The notes under the pieces were generated by a model. That model saw only the letters and a list, made by a program, of their open reading frames with translations, made no database searches and had not been told where the DNA came from. 64,000 nucleotides of DNA from Hortaea werneckii (taxonomy: Eukaryota; Ascomycota; Dothideomycetes; Mycosphaerellales; Teratosphaeriaceae): assembly GCA_037044905.1 (NCBI GenBank), contig JBAOKB010000024.1, positions 558,001-622,000 of the forward strand, in the 5' to 3' direction. Position numbers and translations under genes: made by a program. Positions 34,121 through 45,020 of the stretch are shown piece after piece (the first letter of the stretch is position 1; the number at the start of each line of letters is the position of its first letter).

Positions 34121-35632
34121 TTATGCGTAGAAGTTGACAGTGTCCTTCTTCTTTGCTTGCACTTCCGTGATGGCATCGACATAGTGCTCATGACCGATCT
34201 TGCTCTGGCCGCTCCTCAGAGCAATCATACCCGCCTCGACACACACTGCCTTGAGCTGCGCGCCACCAAACTCGTCCGTACTTCTGGCCAGCTCAGGCCA
34301 GTTAACAGCGTCATCGACTGTCATCTTGCGAGAATGGATACGCAGGATTTGAGCTCGTGACTCCTCGTTCGGCAGAGGGAATTCGATCTTCCTGTCTAGA
34401 CGTCCGGAACGAAGCAGGGCGGGGTCCAGAACATCTACACGGTTCGTAGCTGCCAGGACCTTGATACGCTCGTCTGATGCGAAACCGTCGAGTTGGTTCA
34501 GCAGCTCAAGCATAGTTCGCTGCACTTCACGGTCACCACTCTTCTCGCTGTCGAAACGCTTCGTGCCAATCGCGTCGAGCTCGTCAATGAAAATAATCGA
34601 GGGTGCTTTCTCCTTAGCAAGGGCGAAGCAGTCGCGAACAAGCTTGGCACCGTCACCGATGAACATTTGCACAAGCTGCGGGCCAGCAAGCTTGAGGAAA
34701 GTGGCTTCCGTCTGTGCGGCGCAAGCACGGGCGAGCAAGGTCTTGCCAGTACCTGGTGGACCGTACATCAGTGCACCTAACAAGTTGTTAGCAAGCCACT
34801 TCCATCTCTTCATTATGACGCAGCTTACCCTTTGGTGCCCTGATGCCAATCTTCTGGAATCGCTCTGCCTCCTTCATTGGCCATACGATCGCCTCCACAA
34901 GCTCCTCTATCTGCTTGTCCAGCCCACCCACATCCGTGTACTTCTCCGTCGGCTTCTCATCGACCTCCATCGCTTTCACGCGGTTGTCGTACTCGGCCGG
35001 AAGAGTGTCTAAGATGAGGTAGGAGTCCTTGTTCACACCTATGAGATCACCGGGCTTCAATTTCTCATGGTCGACCAAGCCGATAAGCGGAAGGAAGATG
35101 GTTTGACGGGTGGAGGTTTTGATGACGGCACTCTTGCCTACGCGGGTTGCATCCAGGTCGATGTTGGCGCCTTCTTCTGCAGCTTCGGCAGTGACGTCTA
35201 GGTCGAGAATTTCCACGACGTTACCGACGAGATAAGGTAATTGTCTGCGCGATGGTGTTAGCTGGCCTGCGCCGGGTCTCATTCAATCGTCCGTATGCCA
35301 TCTTACCGGTTGTTCTCAATCTTGTCCACATTATCTTTGATCTTCTCATTCATGGCCTGCTTCTCATGATTCAACCGTTGGAACTCACTCCGCATGATGC
35401 GGGTGTCATTCTCTATTAACCGTCTCCGCGCCACGATGTCTCGTGTGCTCATATTCAGAATCTCCATATCTATTACATCCTCCTCCTTCTCCTCCTCTTT
35501 CTTCTCACCGTCGGCGGCATCCTTCATATCGGCATCGCCGCCGGCGGCATCGGGCTTCTTGTCCTTATCGCCCTGGTCATCCTCCTTCTTGCCATCGCGC
35601 TCCATGTCATCCAAATCCTCGAGCGTCGACAT
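34121..35632 (-). CDS. rpt5: 26S proteasome regulatory ATPase Rpt5
   Basis: Three exons, 35632..35307, 35244..34829 and 34776..34121, for 465 residues. Introns restore KIENNRQLPYLVGNVVEI and IRAPKGALMYGPPGTGKT. The N-terminus is acidic and lysine-rich, followed by a coiled coil (ARRRLIENDTRIMRSEFQRL), the OB ring segment, and the AAA+ domain. The latter has Walker A GPPGTGKT, Walker B IIFIDELDAI, sensor ATNR and arginine-finger region LRSGRLDRKIEF. The C-terminus FYA is the HbYX-type tail of Rpt5 that docks into the 20S alpha ring and opens its gate. It unfolds ubiquitinated substrates in nucleus and cytosol. The acidic insertion near residues 30-55 is somewhat longer than usual. Confidence 0.96.
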
Positions 35633-35992
35633 GTTGGCGGTAGTCGGCTACTGTTATCAATTAAAGCAGGGTGTGGTGTGGATAAGAGGTGTGGCCGCGA
35701 TGCAGTAAGGAAGGTTGGTGTTGGATGTTGTTGGTTCGGTCTGGATGATGTTCAGGCATAAACGGTGATGAAAGCTCCCAGAGCCGCATCTCGAAGCTCG
35801 GACATGGCGCCCGGCGGATCCCGATGATTGGCCGATCCATGTGCTTGCCACATAAGTGTGCATTACTCTGTCCCGGGTTGCGTTCCTTCTGTTCATACAC
35901 CTATAAATCTTTGATCGTTGCACCGAGCAGCTCAAACAATGCCTGCAGCTAAGTGTTCTGGTCGTGGGATCTTTCGTTCCCTATGGAGGTAG
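35633..35992. promoter_or_regulatory. Divergent promoter, rpt5 / trimethyllysine dioxygenase
   Basis: 360 bp between start codons. A TATAAA at 35902-35907 lies 86 bp before the plus-strand ATG and could serve the dioxygenase gene. Confidence 0.45.
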
Positions 35993-37492
35993 ATGAAGCT
36001 CGTATTCTGCCATCCTCGACTCGACCTGACCTTGGACAGGACAAGTTCCCAGCACGCACCAGCTCGGTTCCCATCAATCAGCCATTGTAATCTTGTTGCT
36101 AGACAGAGGAGATGGCTGGCTTCCCAGGCGGTACCACAAAGTGCACCAATCCATCGTCATGAGTCTAGTATGGGCCTTCATCCAGAGGGCCCACTCGTGC
36201 CTTACAGCCGTTCCCCTCAACAGCCAGACGCTTATTTCGCATCCCCTGTCGAGGCAGATGCTCAAGGTTTAGCCAAATGGCTCGAGAGCCAAGCAGATGG
36301 TCGCTGGCTCAGGGAGATCTGTTCTTGCGGAGAGTGCCGCAATCAGGACACAGCCCAACGCAATATCAATGTCTTCAAGATGAATCAAAAGTCTTCAGCC
36401 CTTCGGCGGATTTCTCCCTCAGCGAACAGTAAAGGTGTCGAGGTCATTTTTGAAGATGGCCATGAGAGCTTCTTCCCGACTCAGGCGTTTATCAATCGAA
36501 CGACAGCCCAGACACAAGAAAATCGAGCCGGCTTTACCCCTGTGAAGACATGGAGCGCAGATGTTGCAAACGATCCTCCAACGGTTAAGCATGTAGATGT
36601 GAAGACTGGGCCCGGCATGAGCGGCCTCATGCGCTTGATTCGGGAATACGGTTTCGCTTTCATAGACCAAATGCCTGCTACGCCGGAAGCAAGTGAAGAC
36701 CTCCTGAGGAGCATAGGCCCAATACGTGATACGCACTATGGCGCTTTCTACGACTTTACCTCAGACCTCTCATCTAAGGATACTGCCTACACCGCCGAAG
36801 CTCTAGAGCCGCACACGGACAATACCTATTTCACAGAACCTGCTGGTCTGCAGGCGCTACACATGCTCTCCCACACTGGAGGTTCTGGTGGAGAGTCAAG
36901 TCTTGTTGACGGCTTTGCCGCTGCCGAACAGCTGTATCGCCAGGATGCCCGGGCGTACGAGATTCTAAGCACGACTGGTGTACATGCGCATGCTAGCGGA
37001 AATGATGGCGTGAATATTCAGCCTTCTCAAGCTGTTCCAACATTCGTACACGATCAGACTTTAGGAATGTTACAGCAGGTGCGATGGAACAATGCGGACC
37101 GCGGCGGTGTCGCCACGGCCTTTGAGAACTTGAAGCATTGGTACGATGCCGCTGCGCAGTTCGATGAGATCTTGAGCAATGTGAAGAACCAGTATTGGTT
37201 TCAACTGCAGCCCGGAAAGATGCTATGTAGGTACCGTCCCTCTTGCGATGACTACGATAACGGGATCGCTGACAAGCGCACAGTGTTTGACAACTGGCGT
37301 GTTTTGCATGGCAGAGCTGCTTTCACCGGCAAGCGGCGGATGTGTGGAGGCTACAGTGAGTAAATCTCTTGTCTACCATTACGCATCTAGAGCTGACTCA
37401 AGAATTCAGTTAACCGAGACGATTTCATCTCGAAGTACAGGACGACCAACCTCAGCAAGGATGAGCTGAGTTCTTCGACAGTAACTGGATAA
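35993..37492 (+). CDS. Trimethyllysine dioxygenase (carnitine synthesis)
   Basis: Exons 35993..37226, 37284..37355 and 37410..37492, for 462 residues. The N-terminus is basic, with ARQRRWLAS near residue 40, like a mitochondrial presequence. An N-terminal zinc-type domain (ICSCGECRN) precedes the Fe(II)/2-oxoglutarate TauD domain. Iron ligands are the HTDNTYF His and Asp and the distal His in FDNWRVLHGR; the GGYINRDDF tail completes the family pattern. The enzyme hydroxylates N6-trimethyllysine, the first step of carnitine synthesis. The family also contains gamma-butyrobetaine dioxygenase, which cannot be fully excluded. The 57-nt first intron is in frame and free of stops; removal is supported because it rebuilds MLLFDNWRV. 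Confidence 0.88.
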
Positions 37493-37817
37493 TGAAAAGT
37501 CTAATTTGTTCAACGTATGTGCTGCCCATCATAGACTCAATCCTCGGTAGGAATACGTGACTTGAAATAGAAGTATAAACAAGGTAATTCACTGTTGGCC
37601 CGTACGATGTTTGAGGTCGCTCCTTCCAAAAGGGGGAGGGGAGGAGCATGTGTGCCTGAGGCGTAATTTGACGCTAGCTTCGGATGGTCCCGGCGCAAGG
37701 TGAAGCGCACCTTCCACGAACGCGTCTCCCAGTCGCAAAGCCCAGAAGTTCCCGTCGGCAAGTCGGATTATTGCGACCACGACGCCTGACGCCTAAACTA
37801 CCCCGCTGTCCGCCACC
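37493..37817. other. Intergenic between two plus-strand genes
   Basis: 325 bp. No features recognised. Confidence 0.4.
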
Positions 37818-39673
37818 ATGCCATTCCAAAGGGGTAAGTGAAGCGCAATCATAGACATTGATTGACCGCCACTGACATTGAACGAAACAGGCAATAAGTT
37901 CGGTGGGAGACGCTCAAGAGGTCCGGCCAAAGTACGATCTCCTACGCCGCAGTTACACGATGAACAAGAAGACGAGTCAATGGTCGACGGAGAGGGGGAT
38001 GGAGACGCGGACGGCGAAGGGGACGGACAAATGCCAGATGCGGGAGGTGCTACCCCTCAAGATGACGATGCAGAGGCAGAGGTTGGGACACCATCACAAG
38101 ACGACGACGATGACGACGAGGACGAGGATGCACCGCCAACAATCACCAGCATGCCCAGGCGGCGAGGTAGAGGACGTCCTGCAGGCAGAAGAAGTGGCAG
38201 AGCGGAACGCATAGACTACGGTACGCCGCTGTCACTAGAAGCCAATGAAGCCTCGGAGTCGGGTACACCCTTCAAGCGGCGGCGTGGTAGACCTGAAGGA
38301 TCAGGCAGGGGCTCGCGAGGTTCACGAGGCGGCAGAGCAAGAAGAAGAGGTAACCGCGCAGAAACGGCACCCGTAGTCATCGACAAGAATGGGAACGCCT
38401 TGGACGTGGTCAACGATGAGGTGCAAGTCGATCAGGATGACGAGGGCGATACCAAAGTCGACCAGGAAGGTAACCTTCAAGGCGGACGGGAATACCGAGT
38501 ACGAACATTCAAGATTCAAGGCAAGGGCGACAGGCTTTACATGCTTTCAACCGAGCCTGCGCGTTGTTGTGGGTTCAGGGATAGCTATCTTTTCTTCACC
38601 AAGCACCCTAAGCTCTACAAAGTCCTGCTTGACGAAGAGCAGAAGAAGGATCTCATCGACCGCGACATTCTTCCTAGTAGCTACAAGGGTCGCAATATCG
38701 GTGTAGTCACTGCGCGCTCCGTCTTTCGCGAATTTGGTGCGCGCATAGTGGTTGGCGGTAAAAAGGTCACCGACGACTACAAAGTCGCAGAGGCCAAAGC
38801 GAACGGCGAGGTTGAAGGCGAAATCGCTGACCCCGACGATAGAATCCCGGAGCACAACGAGGAGTACAACCGAAATCGCTATGTGGCTTGGTTTGGTGCG
38901 AGTGAAGTGTATCGGAACGTAGGCCAGGGTGGCGCCGGGCAACAGTCAGGAAAACCAGGACCGTTGGGCAAACGCAGAGCTGGAGTGACGGTGCAGAACT
39001 GGCAATTTTTGCATGCTAGGGAGGCAAGGTGAGTAAATCATCGCACGAGTGAGGAGTGTGATCAAGTAATCTAACGACGAGATGCAGCCGTTTCAATTCT
39101 GACATTGCTGCCGTTCGCCGATCAGCAATGGATGGTGTTTACGATACGCACACAAACATGATGTTTTATCCCAGCATAACGCAACCGTCGCACGCGAAGT
39201 GGGAGCAGATACCACCAAGACCAATTCAGTCCGATGAGAAGCCACTTGCAAACGGACTCACAAATGGGCACGCTCATCTCCCGAACGGCACGACTGGCGA
39301 TGATCACGATACCGCTATGGAAATCGATGACAAGTCACATGCAGTCGGCCAATCTTCAAGGCCTACAATATTCTCCGACGTTCCACCCGTCGTTTCAAGA
39401 AACTTCGCAGTCATCGACACCACCTTTAAAGCGCCAACGCATCATGTTTGTGGCTTCCCCGGCCCCGACGGCTCGATCTACGACCCCACTTCTGGTCCAA
39501 ATGGGCTCTCCAGTATTCCCGACGATATCGCGGACGAGCTTCCAGAAGATTGCAGGCGTGCGTTTGAAGAAGCGAAGAAGGCGGAGATGGGATGGAAGGG
39601 GCAATGGGGTACCGAAGCTCAGAGTGCGCTGCGAGGAGAACTAAAGATTGGCTTCAACGGGTATCCTGTTTGA
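37818..39673 (+). CDS. rsc7: RSC chromatin-remodelling subunit Rsc7/Swp82-like
   Basis: Exons 37818..37833, 37891..39028 and 39088..39673, for 579 residues. The first exon is only 16 nt (MPFQR plus one base), with a good Kozak context (CGCCACCATGCC), and continues in phase as GNKFGGRRSRGPAK. The N-terminus has an acidic Asp-rich run and several AT-hook-like GRP/RGRP patches (RRGRGRPAGR, RRRGRPEGS) for DNA binding. The conserved Rsc7 domain runs from about EYRVRTFKIQGKGDRLYML to YVAWFGASEVYRN, followed by WQFLHAREASRFNSDIAAVR. In yeast, Rsc7 (Npl6) is a peripheral subunit of the RSC remodeller in the nucleus. The C-terminal half is disordered, with Asn/His-rich sequence. Confidence 0.93.
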
Positions 39674-40076
39674 TGCCCCCATGACATTGGGCGAATGTAA
39701 CGTTGCTGTCATGATCTCGAAGCTGCGGGGGTTTCGAGATCTGGGACACCGTCTGAATGGCTGACTTCCCTCCACAAGAAAATTTGGCGAGGAGGCACTT
39801 CTGGTTGTCAAGAACACCGGCACTTTGAAGTCATACAATATAATATTCCTATTGTATGAGCAACTTCTGCATGCTCATGATGAGGTTGCGCAATCAAGTT
39901 CTAGTTCTCGGTTGTTTACCGAAATACCACTACAATCTGCATTCCTCGCTTGAAGCAAATTTACTGGCCTAGCAACGTTCCGCCCCAGCTCCGTCCACCC
40001 TCACGGGCGCTCGAACTTTCCGAGCTCCAGTTTTGGAAGTCCTTGAGCAGCGACAGTGTCCATCGCCTGTTGCACT
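39674..40076. other. Intergenic between rsc7 and the receptor gene
   Basis: No gene recognised. An upstream in-frame ATG at 40056 of the receptor frame is less likely than the one at 40077. Confidence 0.4.
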
Positions 40077-41721
40077 ATGGCCTTTACGTTCACCAACACT
40101 TCCTGTCCGAAGCCCTTCCTCGATCTAGACGACTACCCTTACACAGCTGGCTTCGAGCGTGGCCGCTTCTGCGGCGCCTTTCGGGCAGACCTCACGTGCT
40201 GCCTTCCTTGTCCGTTGGAATACTGGTCGTATTCGGACGACTTCACCCATAATGTCCACGTGGCGCACTGGGTCAATCTGCCGGCAATGGTCTCCCAGAT
40301 CTTTTTGCTGCTCACTTTCATCGTCCTGCCGCCGGAAAAGAGCCATAGGCATTACTTGAGCGTTGGGTTGTGCTTGGCTCTTATACTGCTGGAGGTGAGC
40401 AGCGAGGACGTGTGGTTTGCGGATATGGGAAAGGGGCGAATGCTGATACAGAGTTTCGGTAGCTGGGTTTCATTGTACCTTTGGCCGCGAAACCTGACAT
40501 GTGCGCTGACTCTATCACGCCACACGATTTGCACTCGAATCTCTCGTGTGGATGGTCGGGAGCTTTGCTTGAGTTGGGTGCCATGGCCGGCGTCATTTGG
40601 AGTATGTACTGTTAATTTTTAATTTATGCATACACATTTGCTGATACCAGCAGTCCTCCTTCGTTCTCTCTGGACCCATCTTCGCGTATGTTACGACATC
40701 AAGCACACACAAAACTATGTATGGGCCTCGTATTTGATCGGCTGGGGCGTGCCGGGTATCTTCCTCGCTATCAGTCTACCGGTGACTGGCGTCTCCTATC
40801 GTCTTGGCACTACCTGCATCCCGAATCAGCACTACTCTTTCGTCACTTGGTTTGGCTGGCTGATTGCCTTCGCCTGTCTGGCAGCCCTCCTCCAATTTGG
40901 CACGACGGGGTTCTGTCTGTACTTGTACGCCCGGCACTTCTGGCAGAACGGGAGTAGAGAAACAGAGGCATATGACGTTAGCACTGCAGGCTTGGCAGCC
41001 GAAGGCCAACGACGACCATCTATCCGGCTAGGCAAGAGACTCGCCTGGCGAAGGGTGCAGAAGGTGTTGTTTCTCCAGTGGCGAAGCATCGTCCTCAGCA
41101 TCTTTGTCATTATCGAGACTGTCTTCTTCGGCGCCGTGTATGTCGCTGCAGCCAAAGCAGTGGATGCTTCCCGTCGGCCAACGAAGAGACCCGATGTGCT
41201 TAGGTTTCTGGTCTGTTTGATCGTGAACGAAGGCGATAAGGAGGCTTGTCTTCCATTTACAAGGTCTTTGGGGTTGGGAGAGCGAACGGTGATTGCGAGT
41301 TTCTACATGAGTGCGGTAAGGAGACTGGCTTGGTCATTAATCGAGTTGATCAAGCTGACCAAAATAGCTGATTGGGATCTTCACATTTCTCGTGATGGTA
41401 CGACGATCCATGCTCATCGGCTGGTACGATATTCTGCGACATCCTGGGCGTATATGGCGTCGAGACTCCTCTAAATCCGGCCCTCAAGATCCGACCTCGG
41501 AAAGGTCATCTGGCGGAAGTGTCCGTTTCGCGGAGACGTCGCCTTTCGCTGCGATTGGGACCCTTCCTGAGCCGGAGGATTCTATTAGAAAGATGAGTAT
41601 GCCTGAAGCGGGCGATGTAACGACTCGGCATGAGGGCGTTCCGGCAACTTGGTTTGATGAAGATGTTGAACAGGAGAAAAGGACTAGGGGTGGTCATCAT
41701 ACCGAATTGGAAGATCACTGA
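40077..41721 (+). CDS. Fungal Frizzled/Smoothened-like 7-TM receptor
   Basis: Exons 40077..40394, 40463..40601, 40654..41315 and 41368..41721, for 490 residues. Introns rebuild ALILLELGFIVPLAAKPDMC, MAGVIW-ILLRSLWTHL and FYMSALIGIFTFLVMV. The short N-terminal ectodomain holds paired cysteines (TSCPKPF, GRFCGAF, LTCCLPCP). Seven hydrophobic segments follow, including PAMVSQIFLLLTFIVLP, SHRHYLSVGLCLALILL and SIVLSIFVIIETVFFGAVY. The ectodomain and the ITPHDLHSN motif before TM3 are characteristic of the fungal Frizzled-like GPCR group known from plant-associated ascomycetes. Ligands and G-protein coupling are unknown. The C-terminal tail is Ser/Glu/Thr-rich and probably phosphorylated. Located in the plasma membrane by family. 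Confidence 0.85.
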
Positions 41722-42226
41722 TTTGTCCAGACATACACGATATGACCATTTTCGTGATTGTGTCCAGCACAGAAGCTGTCGACATAATATGGTCTGCACA
41801 CGATTCATCTTCCTTCAGTATGTGGTATCAAAGGCATGGAACCTACAGATGCAAGAAACATCAAGGCTAGACACGAGTCTTTGGAAACCTATCGACAAGG
41901 TCAAAATGCTGACTGTCAAAGTACCGATCATCAAGTATAAGCTGCTGGCTTTGGTAATACACCTCATATCGAAGGTTAAGCTATTGATGTTGACAATTAC
42001 TCGAGTCCGAGTCCGAGTCCGAGTCCGCCTGCAGTCCTACCGCCCACCTAGCCCAACCCTCTCCCAGCAGCTCCGAATACATGATAACGCCGTCCCATGA
42101 TGATAACGCCGTCGCTCTATCCCAATACCAGTTGAGGAGCGCCGGCGTTTGCAAAGCGAGGCTTAGTTCGCATGAACCAAGCCTCTTGTTGAGTGTTGTG
42201 AGTGTTGTGGACAGTCCAAGGCTGAC
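41722..42226. other. Intergenic, convergent 3' ends
   Basis: Holds the GAGTCC microsatellite at 42003-42026. No gene seen. Confidence 0.4.
42003..42026 (+). repeat. Hexanucleotide microsatellite (GAGTCC)4
   Basis: Four perfect copies of GAGTCC. Confidence 0.95.
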
Positions 42227-42466
42227 TTACTCCTTGAACTCGTTCTTCTTCTTCCTTTTCTCCTCCTCCTTTGCATCCTCCTCTTCCTTCTCCTGCCTGC
42301 GCTCCTCGGCCTTCTTCACCTCTTCGCATCTCTTGCATCCTTCGGTCTTGAGATGGGTGAAGGATTTACCTTCATGGCAAGGGTCCTCGCATTTAACCTG
42401 ATGCTTCTTGCAGAAGCCGGCCTTGCCACATACTGGACAATGATGGTTGCTACCAGTGGGCGTCAT
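42227..42466 (-). CDS. Small Cys/His-rich protein with charged tail
   Basis: 79 residues from the ATG at 42466 (the open frame extends to a TTG). The N-terminal half has NHHCPVCGKAGFCKKHQVKC and DPCHEG...KTEGCKRCEE, a C-x2-C-x5-C / C-x3-C-H-like pattern that could bind two zincs. The C-terminal 30 residues are an extremely charged helix (EERRQEKEEEDAKEEEKRKKK). No known family is assigned. The stop codon TAA lies inside the sequence GAGTAAGT, which is also a good splice donor, so the protein could be longer if an intron starts there. Confidence 0.6.
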   Translation of the reverse strand: MTPTGSNHHCPVCGKAGFCKKHQVKCEDPCHEGKSFTHLKTEGCKRCEEVKKAEERRQEKEEEDAKEEEKRKKKNEFKE

Positions 42467-42850
42467 GATGAAACTCGCGGACAAGACTTAGGTGTGTGGT
42501 ATTGATGGGTCTTTGGCTCTTCCTTCTGGACTCGAATAAGTGTATATGATCACTATCCTGGTGAACAAGGCTGGACTGTGTCTGGAACTGGTTGTATTGA
42601 AGAACTCGAAACTTGAAGGTCGGCGGGAGATATAAGAGTACAGCTTATGGATCGAGTGAATACTGCTGCATTCGGATTGGACATGCGTGAATACTGAGTG
42701 CAATCACACGTGCACATCGACATTCTATGTGGCTTCATCACAAGACTGAGAATGGACCAACTGCATTCGCAGTACTTCATACGCGTGAACCAAATGGCTC
42801 TGGGAGGAGCATGATGGCCGGCTTCAACCGCTCCAGTCACTTTTTGATAA
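42467..42850. other. Intergenic, 5' of the small Cys/His protein
   Basis: No gene recognised. Confidence 0.4.
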
Positions 42851-44245
42851 CTACTTGGAGCTATGGCTAGAGCGCTCGTCACTAGACTCCTCGCTTCCAT
42901 CATCGCTCTCCTCCCGAAACTCGCTGTCCGGCTTGTAGTTCCTACGCCCCGGGTAGGCGTTCCAACCATTCTTGGCATGCACCCACCCTTCTTGCAACGC
43001 ACGCACGTACCTTTCCACGAAAATACTCTCTGAACTTTCAGTGTACCAACGCTGCAAGAAGAAGATGTCGGTGAAACGATTGAGCCAAGCACTTTTTTGC
43101 CGGAAGCACTCCCATGCCTCGTTCCTAGCTTCGGAGCCTTCTGGAAAGCTGTCCAGAATCGATTTGACGTACTGTTTCCTTGCAGCCTTGTTGGTCTTCC
43201 ACCTGTCTTTTTCGAGATCGTCATCTTGAATGAACGGTGGATATTCGTAGAGGTAGTAGACAGGGCCGGTGTAGCTGCAATCCCAATCAATTACCCCTGA
43301 GAGACGAGGCGGACCACCTGATTCGTCTTGCTGGAAAAGTACATTCTGCCAGTTGAAGTCGACGTGGATTAGACGCCAGGGCGGATTGAGAATAGGATTC
43401 TGAGCATGCTCAGCAAGCAGAGGCTCGAGGGTTTCTTTAACCGCTGGGAACAGAGCTCGAGCGGCAGCAAACTGGCCACCATCTGTTGAAAGGAAGCTAA
43501 ACATAAAATCCTTCAGCGTGTGGTGCGGACCTGTCGGATTGCGGCTAGGCTCATCGTCGTAGACGTAATTTTGAAGCGGACCAACCTCGCCATGCCCTTT
43601 CAGCGAGCCGATTGCAGGGAAATGAAGCCTACTCAGATTTGCAATCACCTCTCCCATTTGCGAAATGGCGGCTAGCTTGTGCTCCATGGAGAGATCATCG
43701 TAGATCTTACTCAAAGACTGCCCAGTAAGTCTTTCTTGGAGTACAAACGTCGTGCCAACAACATGATCCGGGTTATTGTTGACAAAGTAGATCTCCGGAA
43801 CTGGAATAGACGAGTGCTTTTTGAGATAACGGACGGTCGCTTGTTCGCTCTCGAGATTCCTCAAAGGCTCTTCCTTGTACTCTGCAAATCTACCAACGCA
43901 CGACCACCCATCTTCGAAGTCGAGCAACTTGACGACGTGAAAGGACCCGGATGCCAGATCGCGCACGTCTAAGCATTTGCCGTGGTTTCCCGGAAGGAAG
44001 AACGTTGCAACATGCTTGATTGCCTCAAGGTTTAGAATGACCGGGTGAAAGGTTGAGTATGATGAGCTGCTCTTGTGAGTACCCGACATATGCGCATCGT
44101 CGTTGTTGTTTGGCTCTGCTTCTTGCGCGCTTTCGTCCCCTGCACTCTGCGCATCAGCTTCTTGTGGGGATTGTTGAGCCCCGGGAGAGGGCTGCTGGCA
44201 TGTCTCCGTCTCAGGCAGCACACCCGTGCAATGCTCATGATTCAT
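42851..44245 (-). CDS. Aminoglycoside-phosphotransferase-like kinase, paralog 1
   Basis: Single exon, 464 residues from the ATG at 44245. The open frame reaches 44308 only through a TTG start, so the shorter start is used. An 85-residue acidic, Gln/Ser-rich N-terminus precedes an APH/choline-kinase-type fold. A GSFHVVKLLDFEDGWSCVGRF N-lobe is followed by E-x10-YLKKHSSIPVPEIY, the catalytic loop HVDFNWQN (Brenner-type H-x-D-x4-N) and the metal-binding VIDWDC. The C-terminus is acidic and Ser-rich (EESDDGSEESSDERSSH). Fungal genomes carry many of these kinases with unknown small-molecule or protein substrates. It is followed 0.8 kb away, on the same strand, by a paralog at 45021. Antibiotic resistance is not implied. 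Confidence 0.82.
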   Translation of the reverse strand: MNHEHCTGVLPETETCQQPSPGAQQSPQEADAQSAGDESAQEAEPNNNDDAHMSGTHKSSSSYSTFHPVILNLEAIKHVATFFLPGNHGKCLDVRDLASGSFHVVKLLDFEDGWSCVGRFAEYKEEPLRNLESEQATVRYLKKHSSIPVPEIYFVNNNPDHVVGTTFVLQERLTGQSLSKIYDDLSMEHKLAAISQMGEVIANLSRLHFPAIGSLKGHGEVGPLQNYVYDDEPSRNPTGPHHTLKDFMFSFLSTDGGQFAAARALFPAVKETLEPLLAEHAQNPILNPPWRLIHVDFNWQNVLFQQDESGGPPRLSGVIDWDCSYTGPVYYLYEYPPFIQDDDLEKDRWKTNKAARKQYVKSILDSFPEGSEARNEAWECFRQKSAWLNRFTDIFFLQRWYTESSESIFVERYVRALQEGWVHAKNGWNAYPGRRNYKPDSEFREESDDGSEESSDERSSHSSK

Positions 44246-44283
44246 AGCTCCGAGTTCGTTGACAGCTGGCTGTTGTTCCGGGC

Positions 44284-44405
44284 TGTTCCAGGAAATCTTC
44301 GGAGTCAATAGGAGTTGCGCTGTCCTGTGATCTCTGTCTGACGGGTGTTCCAGGAAATCCTAGAGTCGATAGGCGTTGCGCTGTCTCGTGATCTGTGTTG
44401 AACGG
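44284..44405. repeat. 62-bp tandem duplication
   Basis: Two copies of a unit beginning TGTTCCAGGAAATC, at 44284 and 44346, with scattered substitutions and about 85% identical by eye. They lie just upstream of the start of the kinase gene at 44245. Confidence 0.85.
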
Positions 44406-45020
44406 AAGTGCCGTGACAGCTTTTTTTTTTAAGCGAGGTTGTGGTGTCACAGAAGATGATGTCTTTTAGGACAGGTTGAAGTATTTTGAAGTTGACTCAA
44501 AGAAATTGTCGGCTGTGCGGCATCCGCGTGCGACATTCACTAAGGGAGACCGCTTCAAGCTAGTTTCGCGCAAACGACGCAAAGGGAAGGCGCTATTTGA
44601 TATCACAAGCAAACGGACATGTCGCTTGCACTCATTTTGTGATTTCGGTGACGCAAATGAGCATACCGAACATTGGCAACTGCGGCGTCGCACTTGTAGG
44701 CACGGCGATCGGCTGGTCGATTAGCACGCCAAGATAAACGCCCCACAGTGCAAGTGAATGCACTTGAAGCGGGAGAGCGTGTAAGCATCGCAGCCAATAC
44801 TGCATCACACCGCCGATACCTTGATCCAATGAATGCTTTTGACAAACTTGCGAGAATTGACTGTAGACATTCACGCCGCAAAACGTGCTGGTTGCAGCCT
44901 GCCGCTGTTGATTATGGCATTCTGATACTTAACTAGTCGCCATGTGATTAAGCTTCAACTTACAATTTCTTGTATCCGAAAAGCCTGTAAACCCCTCCAG
45001 AAGAAAGTACTTCGCAGCTC
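44406..45020. other. Intergenic between the two kinase paralogs
   Basis: Contains a T10 run at 44421-44430. No gene recognised. Confidence 0.4.

Noticed and set aside
42003..42026. CRISPR-like or array structure from the GAGTCC repeats
   Set aside because: A simple hexamer microsatellite without spacers, in a eukaryotic nuclear genome.
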